From contig NZ_CP096882.1 of assembly GCF_023273875.1 (NCBI RefSeq), positions 2,046,001-2,110,000 on the forward strand: a DNA stretch of 64,000 nt, written 5' to 3'. Of this stretch, positions 1 to 7,582 are shown in pieces; the stretch's first letter is position 1; every line of letters begins with the position of its first letter. Both the position numbers and the translations under genes were made by a program. This DNA comes from Pseudarthrobacter sp. SSS035 (GTDB lineage: Bacteria; Actinomycetota; Actinomycetes; Actinomycetales; Micrococcaceae). Below the pieces are notes generated by a model that was not told the DNA's origin, did not search any database, and worked only from the letters and a program-made list of their open reading frames with translations.

Positions 1-5
1 ACGAC

Positions 6-1205
6 GTGTCCATTGACGTAATCGCACCGACCGACAATTCAGCAGCCACTGCCCTGAGCGAGGCCGAGATCTTCGACGCCCACCAGGGCGGGAAGCTCTC
101 GGTGACCAGCACGGTCCCGCTGTCCAACAAGCGCGACCTTTCCATCGCCTACACCCCCGGTGTGGCCGAGGTCAGCCGCGCCATCCACAACAACCCGGAA
201 CTCGCCAAGACCCTCACCTGGGCGCAGCGCCTGGTGGTTGTGGTCAGCGACGGCACCGCGGTGCTGGGCCTGGGCAACATCGGCGCCGCCGCATCCCTGC
301 CGGTGATGGAGGGCAAGTCCGCCCTGTTCAAGACGTTCGGCGAGCTGGATTCCATTCCCCTGGTCCTGAACACCACGGACGTCGATGAGATCGTGGAAAC
401 CCTGGTCCGCCTCCGCCCCAGCTTCGGCGCCGTCAACCTTGAGGACATCTCGGCCCCCCGGTGCTTCGAGCTGGAAGAGAAGCTGATCGAGGCGCTGGAC
501 TGCCCGGTCATGCACGATGACCAGCACGGCACTGCGGTGGTGGCCCTCGCCGCCCTGACGAACGCCGCCAAGGTCACCGGCCGCGAACTCGCAGACCTCC
601 GCGTGGTGGTTTCGGGCGCCGGAGCCGCGGGCATCGCCGTCGCCGAAATCCTGCTCGCCGCCGGCATCACGGATGTAGTCCTGCTCGACTCCAAGGGCGT
701 CATCAACCGCGAACGGGCCGACATTGCCGCCGACCCGCAGAGCAAGAAATCCCAGATGGCACAGCGCAGCAACCCCCGCAGCGTCACGGGCGGCCCCGGC
801 GAAGCGCTGCTCGGCGCCGACGTGTTCATCGGGGTTTCCTCCTCGAAGCTGGACGAGGCGCATCTGAAGCTGATGAACGCCGACTCCATCGTGTTCGCCC
901 TCTCCAACCCGGACCCCGAAGTCCTTCCCGAGGTGGCCGCCAAGTACGCCGCCGTGGTGGCCACCGGCCGCAGCGACTTCCCCAACCAGATCAACAACGT
1001 CCTGGCCTTCCCCGGAATCTTCCGCGGCGCGCTGGACGCCGGCGCCCGCCGGATCACGCCCGCCATGAAGCTCGCCGCGGCCCGCGCCATTGCCGAACTC
1101 GCGGAAGCTGACCTTTCGGTGGACTACATCGTGCCCAGCCCACTGGATCCGCGCGTTGCCCCGGCAGTGACGGCCGCCGTCGCCGCCGCCGTGGAAGCCG
1201 AGTAA
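6..1205 (+). CDS. NAD(P)-dependent malic enzyme
   Basis: Oxidative decarboxylation of malate to pyruvate in the cytoplasm. Seen: the N-terminal malic domain carries AYTPGVAEV (tyrosine region), GLGNIG, EGKSALFK (catalytic lysine region) and DDQHGTA. The NAD-binding domain shows the GAGAAG Rossmann turn near residue 205, and SNPDPE and PNQINN follow. At 399 aa it matches the short bacterial class. The GTG at position 6 opens the frame, but only five bases lie upstream, so the true start could be outside the window. A 15-bp stem terminator follows 26 bp after the stop. The cofactor (NAD or NADP) cannot be decided from sequence alone. Confidence 0.93.
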   Translation: MSIDVIAPTDNSAATALSEAEIFDAHQGGKLSVTSTVPLSNKRDLSIAYTPGVAEVSRAIHNNPELAKTLTWAQRLVVVVSDGTAVLGLGNIGAAASLPVMEGKSALFKTFGELDSIPLVLNTTDVDEIVETLVRLRPSFGAVNLEDISAPRCFELEEKLIEALDCPVMHDDQHGTAVVALAALTNAAKVTGRELADLRVVVSGAGAAGIAVAEILLAAGITDVVLLDSKGVINRERADIAADPQSKKSQMAQRSNPRSVTGGPGEALLGADVFIGVSSSKLDEAHLKLMNADSIVFALSNPDPEVLPEVAAKYAAVVATGRSDFPNQINNVLAFPGIFRGALDAGARRITPAMKLAAARAIAELAEADLSVDYIVPSPLDPRVAPAVTAAVAAAVEAE

Positions 1206-1231
1206 CCTCCGCCGATACAACCTGACATAAC

Positions 1232-1278
1232 GCCCGACGGCGGTGCCTCCCCGCGCAGGGGACGCACCGCCGTCGGGC
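1232..1278 (+). terminator. Intrinsic terminator after the malic enzyme gene
   Basis: Perfect 15-bp inverted repeat (1232-1246 with 1264-1278) with a further inner CCCC/GGGG pairing, then a short T run (cTTTaa). It ends the malic enzyme transcript. An open frame beginning inside it (GTG 1243) is therefore not the start of the next gene. Confidence 0.85.
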
Positions 1279-1322
1279 TTTAAGTGTGAAGTAAACCTGC
1301 GAAGCTCACCTCTGCGCCACCC

Positions 1323-1328
1323 TAAACT
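1323..1328 (+). promoter_or_regulatory. -10 box of a probable leaderless transcript
   Basis: TAAACT ends 7 nt before the ATG at 1336, which places the transcription start at or next to the start codon. No Shine-Dalgarno sequence precedes the ATG. Confidence 0.6.
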
Positions 1329-1335
1329 GGGGCAC

Positions 1336-1836
1336 ATGAACTCCGAAACCGTGGTGAGCATCCTGTGCGGCCTGGCGATCCTCGTGGGGGTGGCGGGCAC
1401 CATCATCCCCATCCTGCCCGGCAGCTTCCTGATCGGGCTCAGCCTGCTGGCGTGGGCTATCTGGGGCGGAGCCGGTGCTATCGGCTGGGTGGTTTTCGCG
1501 GTGGGCATGGTGTTTGTGCTGGCCGGTATGTCGGCCAGCGCCGTGCTGACCGGACGGAAACTCAAGCAGCACGGCATTCCCAGCCGGAGCGTGGTGATCG
1601 GCCTCGTGGCGGGCGTGATCGGCATGTTCATCATCCCCGTCGTGGGGCTCTTTATCGGGTTCGCCGCCGGCCTGCTGCTCAGCGAGCTGCACCGGACCCG
1701 GCGCTTCCGCACCGCAACCACCACCAGCTGGGCCGCCCTGAAGGCCACCGGGCTGGGCATGCTGGCGGAGTTCGGGCTGGCGTGCCTGGCGGGCAGCACC
1801 TGGGTGATCGGGCTCTGGGTTGCCGCCGCCACGTAG
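1336..1836 (+). CDS. DUF456 family small membrane protein
   Basis: A 166-aa integral membrane protein. Seen: about four hydrophobic segments. The first (ILCGLAILVGVAGTIIPILPG) carries the GTIIPILPG loop typical of DUF456, followed by a paired helix and two C-terminal helices containing the glycine-rich GLIAGFxxGxxxxE-like stretch (LFIGFAAGLLLSEL). The start at ATG 1336 is chosen because the upstream part of the frame runs through the preceding terminator and a -10 box sits 7 nt before this ATG. The function of the family is unknown. It stands alone between unrelated genes. Confidence 0.8.
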   Translation: MNSETVVSILCGLAILVGVAGTIIPILPGSFLIGLSLLAWAIWGGAGAIGWVVFAVGMVFVLAGMSASAVLTGRKLKQHGIPSRSVVIGLVAGVIGMFIIPVVGLFIGFAAGLLLSELHRTRRFRTATTTSWAALKATGLGMLAEFGLACLAGSTWVIGLWVAAAT

Positions 1837-1859
1837 GGCGTGCACGCAGGTCCGCCACG

Positions 1860-1865
1860 TAGCAT
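1860..1865 (+). promoter_or_regulatory. -10 box of a probable leaderless transcript
   Basis: TAGCAT is followed by exactly 6 nt (GGAGGG) and then ATG 1872. The same six bases could also act as a ribosome binding site, so the leaderless reading is likely but not certain. Confidence 0.5.
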
Positions 1866-1871
1866 GGAGGG

Positions 1872-2837
1872 ATGACCGCGGGGGATGCCAGAGGACCGAT
1901 TTACCGGGACGCGCGTGACCTGACGCCGTTCGGGAACGCCCACCTGCAGACCCCTGTCCGGGAACTCGCCGGCAGCGTGGGCGGGCTGATCCATGGTGTG
2001 CTGGGTGGCCGGGATGCCGCGCTGATTGCCGTGGACGGCGAGGTTCCCAGGCTCAAGCGGATGCCGGGCAAGGCGCCCAAAGCAGTCCACGATGCCATCT
2101 TCACCAGCAGGGAACCTGAGCGGCTCATCGCCGTGGGCCGCATGTATCCGGGCTGGGCCGGGCTCTGTTCCGTTATGGCCGGCCTCCTGGCGTACCAGCA
2201 CGGCGGCTACCTGCGTGCGTCCGAACTCCTCCAGCGCGGCCTGTCCATCAGGAACGACGACGACGCCAACCAGTATGCGGCCACCTATCTCACGCGTGTG
2301 GTCACCCGGGTGGAGGTTGCCGAGCGCATCGAAGTCCCCGTGCTGTTCAGCCAGGAATCGGTCTTCCTGGCCCTGTCGCACTCCCTGCGGGAGACGGGCC
2401 AGCTGGAAGCCGCGCTGCAGACGGTGGCCGGGCTGCCGCCGTCGTTGCCTTCAGCTTTGGCCCGCTGCGCACTGGCGTTCGCGCTGGGACGCGATAAGGA
2501 AGTGGTGATCTGGACCGAGGGGCTGCTGAACTCCGACGACCTCTCGGCGGCCCTGCTGCTGCTCCGCGGGCGTGTGCTCCGGCGGCTCGGCGCCCACGCA
2601 CAAGCGCACGAGGCCCTGAAGGAGGTGCTCCGCCGTCGGAAAACGGACGTGGTGCTCCGCAATGACGCCATCACCGACCGTGCCCTGCTGGTGCTCGACA
2701 ACGGCCGCAAATCCCTCAACCCGCGGGACTGGCTCCGCGGCCGGCCGGCGGAGCTGGCGACGTTCGATGTCATCCGCAAGGACATTGACGAGCGCCGGCT
2801 GTGGGAGCAGGAGTGGGAAAACCTGGACGGGAAATAG
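1872..2837 (+). CDS. TPR-like hypothetical protein
   Basis: Unrecognised 321-aa soluble protein. Seen: from about residue 90 it is almost entirely alpha-helical with alternating small and leucine residues. Repeated helix pairs resemble tetratricopeptide units (YQHGGYLRASELLQRGL; LALSHSLRETGQLEAALQTV; LLLRGRVLRRLGAHAQAHEALKEVL). No signal peptide, membrane segment or catalytic motif is visible. Such arrays are usually protein-interaction scaffolds, and no partner is suggested by the neighbours. Codon use is like the surrounding genes. Confidence 0.75.
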   Translation: MTAGDARGPIYRDARDLTPFGNAHLQTPVRELAGSVGGLIHGVLGGRDAALIAVDGEVPRLKRMPGKAPKAVHDAIFTSREPERLIAVGRMYPGWAGLCSVMAGLLAYQHGGYLRASELLQRGLSIRNDDDANQYAATYLTRVVTRVEVAERIEVPVLFSQESVFLALSHSLRETGQLEAALQTVAGLPPSLPSALARCALAFALGRDKEVVIWTEGLLNSDDLSAALLLLRGRVLRRLGAHAQAHEALKEVLRRRKTDVVLRNDAITDRALLVLDNGRKSLNPRDWLRGRPAELATFDVIRKDIDERRLWEQEWENLDGK

Positions 2838-2930
2838 GCTTCGGGCGCGGGCGGCCTTAGGGACTTGCCTGGTGGCGTTGCCTTGTGGCGTTGCCTTGTG
2901 GACCGGGCCGCCTCGGAGTACAACGGAGGC

Positions 2931-3308
2931 ATGAGCGACGCAGTCCGGTCCTGGATGGAAAAGTACATCGCGGCGTGGACCTCCAACAACCCGGACGACA
3001 TCAGGGCACTGTTCACCGAGGAAGCCGTCTACGCCACCCGGCCGCACGATGCCGACTCATGGCGGGGCCGCGAGCAGATCGTGGACCGCTGGCTGGAGGC
3101 GCAGGACGACCCCGGGAACTGGACCTTTGACTGGACGCTGCTTGGGGCTGATAGCGGGCTGGGGACCGACGGCGGGCTGGCCTTTGTGCAGGGGTTCACG
3201 GACTACGTCGGCGATAATCCCAGCTACGACAACCTGTGGGTCATCCGCCTCGAACCGGACGGTCGGGCGTCGGAGTTCACGGAATGGTTTATGGAGCGCA
3301 AAGCCTAG
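2931..3308 (+). CDS. SnoaL/NTF2-like fold protein
   Basis: A 125-aa single-domain protein. Seen: the N-terminal pattern WMEKYIAAWTSNNPDDIRALFTEEAVY is the usual helix-helix-turn opening of SnoaL-like (NTF2 superfamily) proteins. RGREQIVDRWL and the closing strand FTEWFMERK follow. The start at ATG 2931 is preceded by GGAGG. Upstream translation of the frame is low complexity and includes two copies of a 13-bp direct repeat (about 2872-2897), so the longer start is rejected. Members bind small molecules or act as cyclases or isomerases. The ligand is unknown. Its last 4 nt overlap the convergent lysE gene. Confidence 0.8.
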   Translation: MSDAVRSWMEKYIAAWTSNNPDDIRALFTEEAVYATRPHDADSWRGREQIVDRWLEAQDDPGNWTFDWTLLGADSGLGTDGGLAFVQGFTDYVGDNPSYDNLWVIRLEPDGRASEFTEWFMERKA

Positions 3309-3958
3309 GTTTGCTGCGTGAGCCCGGCAACGAGCGGAACCAGCTGCTCCGAGAGGAGCACCACGCCGAGGGCAACCATGATGATGCCGCTGGCCAGGGT
3401 GACTGTCCGTGCGGCACCAGGCCGTGACTGCAGGAGTTTGCGGGCCAGCAGCGCCACGCAGGTGTAGACGGTTCCGGCCAGCAGGACAAACGTGAGGCCC
3501 AGCAGGCCGGACTGGACGGGGACCGGGAGGGAAGCCTCCGGGCTGACGAACTGCGGCACCAGCGCCACATAGAACAGCAGCCCCTTGGGGTTGATGCCGC
3601 TGGTGCCCATGCCCTGAAGGAACGTGCGGAGCTGGTTGGCGGGCTTCCCGACGGCGTCTGCCGCACTGAAGGAGGCCCCGCGCCAGGAGCGGAGGGTGCT
3701 GATGCCCAGCCACAGCAGGTAGCCCGCGCCGGCCACGGTCAGCCAGCCCAGGACGCCGGGATGGCCGGACAGCAGGGCCGCGAGACCTGCCACCATCAGC
3801 AGCGTATGCAGGACGTAGCCGCCGCACAGTCCGGCCACGGCCGGGACGAAGCTGCGCTGCCGCAGACCCGCCGTGATGGAGTACGCCCAGTCCACGCCGG
3901 GGGTGCAGGCGAGGGCGACAGCCACCAGCACAAAGGCGAAAAACAACTGGGGATTCAT
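3305..3958 (-). CDS. LysE/RhtB family amino acid exporter
   Basis: A 217-aa inner-membrane exporter with about six hydrophobic helices. Seen: the opening MNPQLFFAFVLVAVALACTPGVDWAYSI carries the family's TPGPD-like TPGVD motif, and GINPKGLLFYVALVPQF is the conserved second-half signature. The start at 3958 is chosen for AGGAG seven bases upstream. An 18-codon extension to 4012 is possible but lacks a site. It is divergent from an Lrp-type regulator gene, the classical exporter/regulator arrangement, so it probably exports an amino acid sensed by that regulator. The substrate cannot be read from sequence. Confidence 0.9.
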   Translation of the reverse strand: MNPQLFFAFVLVAVALACTPGVDWAYSITAGLRQRSFVPAVAGLCGGYVLHTLLMVAGLAALLSGHPGVLGWLTVAGAGYLLWLGISTLRSWRGASFSAADAVGKPANQLRTFLQGMGTSGINPKGLLFYVALVPQFVSPEASLPVPVQSGLLGLTFVLLAGTVYTCVALLARKLLQSRPGAARTVTLASGIIMVALGVVLLSEQLVPLVAGLTQQT

Positions 3959-3992
3959 GGCGGGCTCCTGTCCGATTAGGTACAGGACAAAC

Positions 3993-4015
3993 CTTATGAA
4001 GTTTCCGGCCATAAG
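3993..4015. promoter_or_regulatory. Candidate Lrp operator between lysE and lrp
   Basis: CTTATG and CATAAG form an inverted repeat with an 11-bp spacer in the divergent promoter region. This is a plausible binding site for the adjacent Lrp-type regulator. A TAAGAT -10 box at 4052-4057 lies 6 nt before the regulator's GTG start, suggesting a leaderless regulator mRNA. Confidence 0.4.
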
Positions 4016-4063
4016 TGCTTACCCTTTTCGCTCAGTTCGAGTCCGAATTGGTAAGATATTTGC

Positions 4064-4519
4064 GTGATTGACCACATCGACAGAAACATTTTGCGCCACC
4101 TCAAAGAGGATGGCCGGATGACCGCCACAGCACTGGCCGCGAAGGTCGGGCTCACGGTGGCGCCATGCCACCGGAGGCTCCGGGATTTGGAGACGTCGGG
4201 CGTGATCCGCGGCTACAAGGCGGACATCGATCCGGCCGCCGTCGGGTTGGGTTTTGAGGCCATTGTCTTTGTGACTTTGCGCCAGGTGGACCGCTCCACC
4301 ATGGAGATCTTCGAGAACCGGGTGGCGGACAATCCCAACATTGTGGAGGCCCAGCGGCTGTTCGGCTCGCCGGACTACCTGCTGAAGGTCATCGCCGAGG
4401 ACCTGCCCGGCTACCAGCGCTTCTACGACGCCGAGCTCACGTCACTGCCTGGGGTTGAGCGGCTGACGTCCACGCTGGTGATGAAGAACATCAAGTCCAA
4501 TGCGGGCCCGCCGCTTTAG
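4064..4519 (+). CDS. Lrp/AsnC family transcriptional regulator
   Basis: A 151-aa DNA-binding regulator. Seen: an N-terminal winged HTH (IDRNILRHLKEDGRMTATALAAKVGLTVAPCHRRLRDLETSGVI) and a C-terminal RAM/AsnC ligand domain from about residue 66 (GFEAIVFVTL...LKVIAEDLPGYQRFYDAELTSLPGV). The GTG start is chosen because TAAGAT ends 6 nt upstream, giving a leaderless mRNA. It is divergent from the LysE exporter and probably controls it in response to an amino acid. The effector is unknown. Confidence 0.9.
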   Translation: MIDHIDRNILRHLKEDGRMTATALAAKVGLTVAPCHRRLRDLETSGVIRGYKADIDPAAVGLGFEAIVFVTLRQVDRSTMEIFENRVADNPNIVEAQRLFGSPDYLLKVIAEDLPGYQRFYDAELTSLPGVERLTSTLVMKNIKSNAGPPL

Positions 4520-4556
4520 CGCTTGTGCCCTTGAGATGCGTCCGTCCTGCGTTGCC

Positions 4557-5210
4557 TCAGTCCGTGGGGCGGACGTGGACGATGATCACCTGGGTGTCCT
4601 TGCCGCCGTCGTACCGGAGGTCGTAATTCACGTCCAGGCCCGTCGACGTGCCCGACGTGATGGAGAAATCAGTCTTTCGTTCCGGGTCCCGCTGGGCGCC
4701 GGCGATCCAGCGTTCTGCCGAGTCGCCGTCAATCCCGTACCGCGCCACACCGTCCCGGATGAGCTCAAAATACTCGTCGGGAGAGCCAGCGGTGAGGAAG
4801 TAAGTGACCTCGCTGAAGTCCGGCCGCTTGTTCGTGGTGTTCAAGCGGATGCGGTCCGTTTCCCCGCTGATCTCGCCGCTCGGAGCAACGATGGTGAGCT
4901 TAATCTTTCCCGAGTCCTTCGTGTTGATCTCGGGCCCATAGCTGTCTTCCGTGACCCGCACAGCAGCCTTTTCCAGCTTTCCCGAACTCATGTCCAGCCG
5001 GGCGGTCTTGGAGTCACGGATCCGGTCCACGCCGGCAGCGTCGAGGGTGGAAAATTCCGAGGTGCTCATGGTGCTCCCTTGAGAGGTGGGTTCGTTCGTG
5101 GTGCCACTGATCTGGCAGCCCGTCAGGGCGAGGCAAGCGGCAAGGGCGAGGAGTACGACGGCGGGCCGCCGGCTCTGGCGCCGAGGTGCGGTTGGGCATG
5201 TGGTCTTCAC
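4557..5210 (-). CDS. Secreted lipoprotein encoded with the WXG100 protein
   Basis: A 217-aa predicted lipoprotein. Seen: an arginine-rich n-region, a hydrophobic core (AVVLLALAACLALTGC) with lipobox LTGC and a Cys near residue 34, then a Thr/Ser linker and a hydrophilic domain of about 170 aa rich in beta-type alternation, ending in a VIIVHVRPTD-like strand. No catalytic motif was recognised. Its GTG start overlaps the TGA of the upstream WXG100 gene by 4 nt (GTGA), so the two are translationally coupled. The pairing suggests a surface partner or an immunity-type protein for the secreted product, which is an inference. It could also be an unrelated envelope protein. Confidence 0.75.
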   Translation of the reverse strand: MKTTCPTAPRRQSRRPAVVLLALAACLALTGCQISGTTNEPTSQGSTMSTSEFSTLDAAGVDRIRDSKTARLDMSSGKLEKAAVRVTEDSYGPEINTKDSGKIKLTIVAPSGEISGETDRIRLNTTNKRPDFSEVTYFLTAGSPDEYFELIRDGVARYGIDGDSAERWIAGAQRDPERKTDFSITSGTSTGLDVNYDLRYDGGKDTQVIIVHVRPTD

Positions 5211-6691
5211 TGGTGGACCTCCGCGCCGAAGCCATCCACAAAGCGGTCCATGATGCCGGGGATGTTGTTGGTGGGGCGGTGCTGCTCCACGCGGTCGTTG
5301 AAGTCCGAACCGATAATCTGCTCCGCACGTCCCGGATCCGTCGCCAGGAGGTCTTGGTAGGCCGGGAGGGTGTCCTGCCGGATGAGGTCCCACCGCTGGT
5401 CCGCGTGGGAGATGTTCCCATCTGGGAAGCCGGTGGTGAAGTCGGTGCGGAACTGCGTGGGGTTGTCCCAGTTGGTGAAGGGCACGTTTTTCGGGCCGGG
5501 GCTCTCCACGCTGAAGGTGTAGGGAAAGACTTCCGGGTAGCTCTTGGCGCCCGGGATGGACGGCTCGCCGGCTAGCGTGACCAGGTACGTCACGGCCTCT
5601 CCGCCAGGGTGGTTCCGCATGTCGTCGTAGTCGTCCGCGATGATTTCGTTCTGCTCGCGGTACAGGAGGGCGGTGTTGCCTTCCTGGATCAGGTCCGGGT
5701 CGCCGGAATCGATCTTCGCCCATTCCTCGGCGGTACCCGTATCGATGGCACCCGAGTCCCGCAGTCTATTGATCTCCTCGATTCCGCCGCTCATGTAGGC
5801 CTCATGTTGGCGGGCTTGGTCCAGGAAGATCTCCTTGTTCATATCCAGCATGCTGGTCTCGTAGTAACGGATCTCCTGGTCGGTCATGCCTGCGAGCTGT
5901 TCGATCTGATCAAGGATGGGGAGCGGGATGTCCGAGGCCGGATTGTCCGCGATCTGCTGGGCGAGGTCCCGCAGCATGGCCATGTCCTTGAAGCCGCCCG
6001 CGAAGGACGGGCCGATCATGTTGGCCATGCCGGCCCACTGCAGGTCCGGGTTGGAGAGGTATGCCTGGCCGTAGAAGTCGTAGACCTTCTTGATGGTCTC
6101 CCAGTTGTGTTCGGTGCCTTTGGAGGTGTCCCAGCTGGCGGGGTCGATGCCCATGTCCAGCATGGCCTGGTTGTTCCAGTAGTCGCTGAGAAAATCCGCG
6201 TATTCCTCGGAGCTTTTGTCGATCAGCCCCGAATCGGCGGCCGCATCCAGGGCGGCCTTTGCGGCCTCGGGGTTTTCAAGCGCCCACTGCCTGAATTCCT
6301 CGCTGCCGAGGTAGTCCTGGCGTTCTTCGGGGGTCATGCCGTTCAGCCGGTCCGTCAGGTCCTGGGCAGCGCCGTTCCCGGAACCGCTGCCACCACTCCC
6401 GGAGCCACCGCCTGAACCGGCCCCGTCGCTGGCCTTCTCCTGCTCGTCGGCGTTGGCGAGCAGCGACTTGGATGCCGACTCCAGCCCGGCCGTTGCGGAC
6501 TTCAGCAGCTTCGAGTGCGATGACGTCCAGTCGCTGCGGAAGCGCTCGCCGTCGGCCCCTTTCCAGGCGCCGGTGCTGATGACACTGCTTAGCTGCTGGC
6601 CGAGCAGGCTCAACCTGGTGGCGCCGCCTGCCAGGTCCTTGGCGAGCTGCCGCAACTGGGCAACGTCGCCGCCGTAAAAGTTTCCCGCCAT
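5207..6691 (-). CDS. Large protein with N-terminal WXG100-like domain
   Basis: A 494-aa protein with no signal peptide. Seen: residues 1-95 form a helical hairpin with the WXG-type turn AWKGADGERFRSDW near residue 43, as in substrates of the ESX/type VII secretion machine. A Gly/Ser linker follows at about residues 92-107, and then a largely helical region of about 390 aa with no recognisable catalytic motif. AGGGGGAAAC precedes the ATG. This resembles long WXG100/LXG-type effectors that carry a C-terminal cargo. A lipoprotein gene overlaps its stop codon. No secretion ATPase or other ESX gene is present in the window. Type VII export is inferred from the N-terminus only. Confidence 0.75.
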   Translation of the reverse strand: MAGNFYGGDVAQLRQLAKDLAGGATRLSLLGQQLSSVISTGAWKGADGERFRSDWTSSHSKLLKSATAGLESASKSLLANADEQEKASDGAGSGGGSGSGGSGSGNGAAQDLTDRLNGMTPEERQDYLGSEEFRQWALENPEAAKAALDAAADSGLIDKSSEEYADFLSDYWNNQAMLDMGIDPASWDTSKGTEHNWETIKKVYDFYGQAYLSNPDLQWAGMANMIGPSFAGGFKDMAMLRDLAQQIADNPASDIPLPILDQIEQLAGMTDQEIRYYETSMLDMNKEIFLDQARQHEAYMSGGIEEINRLRDSGAIDTGTAEEWAKIDSGDPDLIQEGNTALLYREQNEIIADDYDDMRNHPGGEAVTYLVTLAGEPSIPGAKSYPEVFPYTFSVESPGPKNVPFTNWDNPTQFRTDFTTGFPDGNISHADQRWDLIRQDTLPAYQDLLATDPGRAEQIIGSDFNDRVEQHRPTNNIPGIMDRFVDGFGAEVHQ

Positions 6692-6798
6692 GTTTCCCCC
6701 TGAGTGGATTCCCGTGCCAGCCTAGCTGCGATGCGTCCGCGAGGGCGATGGGGAGAGCTCCCCGTGCGGGGTCGAGTGCGGGCCCGGAGTGACGGAAC

Positions 6799-7257
6799 TC
6801 AGTCCTGCAACAGTCCGGTGGTCCGGTACGGGATGACTTCCCGCAGGAACATGCTGGTGGACGTCCGGACAATGCCGGGGCAGAGCCTGATCTCCTCGGA
6901 CACGCGGTAGAGGTCGTCCGGGCTGGTGGCTACCACGCGGATCAGCAGGTCGGTGTCGCCGGCCGGGGCATGGCATTCGAGGACCTCGGGGATTTTACGG
7001 AGCGCCGCGATGGCTTCGTTGAGGTGGCTCTGGTCCAGTTCGGCGCTGACGGCCGCGGCCACACCCCTGCCCAGGGCGGAGGGGAGCACGCGGCTGCTGT
7101 TGGGACGGAGTGCGCCCGACGCCGTCATCCGCTCCAGGCGCGACTGGACGGTCCCGCGCGCCAGGCCCAGCCGCTGGGCCAGCACCATGACGGGGACGCG
7201 GGGGTCCTCGTCCAGGGCATTGAGGATGCGCTTGTCCGTGGCGTCCAATTGCTGCAA
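6799..7257 (-). CDS. Lrp/AsnC family transcriptional regulator
   Basis: A regulator of about 152 aa. Seen: LDATDKRILNALDEDPRVPVMVLAQRLGLARGTVQSRLERM is the winged HTH, and the C-terminal half is an AsnC ligand domain (VPEVLECHAPAGDTDLLIRVVA-like, then CPGIVRTSTSMFLREVIPYR). The frame stays open to a TTG at 7332, but that extension would contain a perfect 17-bp palindrome at 7292-7308 that looks like an operator, and Lrp proteins rarely have 25 extra N-terminal residues. I therefore prefer the TTG at 7257, preceded by AGGAAC. The target is unknown. It may repress itself. Confidence 0.82.
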   Translation of the reverse strand: MQQLDATDKRILNALDEDPRVPVMVLAQRLGLARGTVQSRLERMTASGALRPNSSRVLPSALGRGVAAAVSAELDQSHLNEAIAALRKIPEVLECHAPAGDTDLLIRVVATSPDDLYRVSEEIRLCPGIVRTSTSMFLREVIPYRTTGLLQD

Positions 7258-7291
7258 TCTGATCAGTTCCTGTCGGAGTATGTGGTCCCTG

Positions 7292-7308
7292 TTGGTCAGA
7301 CTGACCAA
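7292..7308. promoter_or_regulatory. Perfect palindrome, probable operator of the Lrp gene
   Basis: TTGGTCAGACTGACCAA is an 8-1-8 perfect inverted repeat just upstream of the preferred start of the Lrp-type gene. A CATACT -10-like box lies between the palindrome and that start. Likely autoregulatory site. Confidence 0.5.
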
Positions 7309-7458
7309 TGAAATGCTTGCTAGTTGTGCCAACTGTATGGCGTCTGCTCAAATTGTGGCAACAAGGGCTAAGGCTACCGCCGAATCCCGCAGGCTACAGG
7401 AACCCCGGCACACCACCCGGCAACTGGACACCGCCTCCCGCAAGGAGGACGCCGCTGA

Positions 7459-7487
7459 TTGACACTTGTTCACACCACGGTCATTCT
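7459..7487 (+). promoter_or_regulatory. Candidate sigma-70 promoter before a hairpin
   Basis: TTGACA (7459-7464), a 17-bp spacer, then CATTCT (7482-7487). Transcription would start near 7494, directly ahead of the hairpin at 7498-7558. No gene on this strand precedes it. Confidence 0.35.
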
Positions 7488-7497
7488 GCACACACGG

Positions 7498-7558
7498 CAA
7501 GAGCCCCTGAGCCACCGACGTCGGATCCCCGAAGTCATCGGTAGCTGAGGGGCTCTTG
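7498..7558 (+). ncRNA. Long hairpin, candidate small RNA or orphan terminator
   Basis: A 21-bp inverted repeat (7498-7518 with 7538-7558, 19 of 21 paired) with an outer CAAGAGCCCCT/AGGGGCTCTTG stem. It lies between the divergent Lrp gene and gluQ, where no upstream + strand gene needs a terminator, and a promoter-like pair points into it. It may be a small transcript, a leader or a terminator of an unseen RNA. The rest of 7258-7457 shows no convincing gene. Confidence 0.35.
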
Positions 7559-7570
7559 TGCTGTCCGGAC

Positions 7571-7576
7571 TAGGGT
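7571..7576 (+). promoter_or_regulatory. -10 box of leaderless gluQ transcript
   Basis: TAGGGT is followed by 6 nt and then ATG 7583. No Shine-Dalgarno sequence is present. Confidence 0.55.
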
Positions 7577-7582
7577 TGGTCC

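Noticed and set aside
39..2381. A 780-aa open frame on the minus strand across the malic enzyme region
   Set aside because: It is a mirror of codon-biased genes on the plus strand. It crosses three real genes and a terminator, and its product is low-complexity and resembles no family.
2869..2900. Short tandem repeat of GTGGCGTTGCCTT
   Set aside because: Two copies only, in a spacer before a small gene; no function evident.
7337..7462. A 41-codon frame on the plus strand between the Lrp gene and the hairpin
   Set aside because: No ribosome site or family match and a composition like spacer; it cannot be told from chance.
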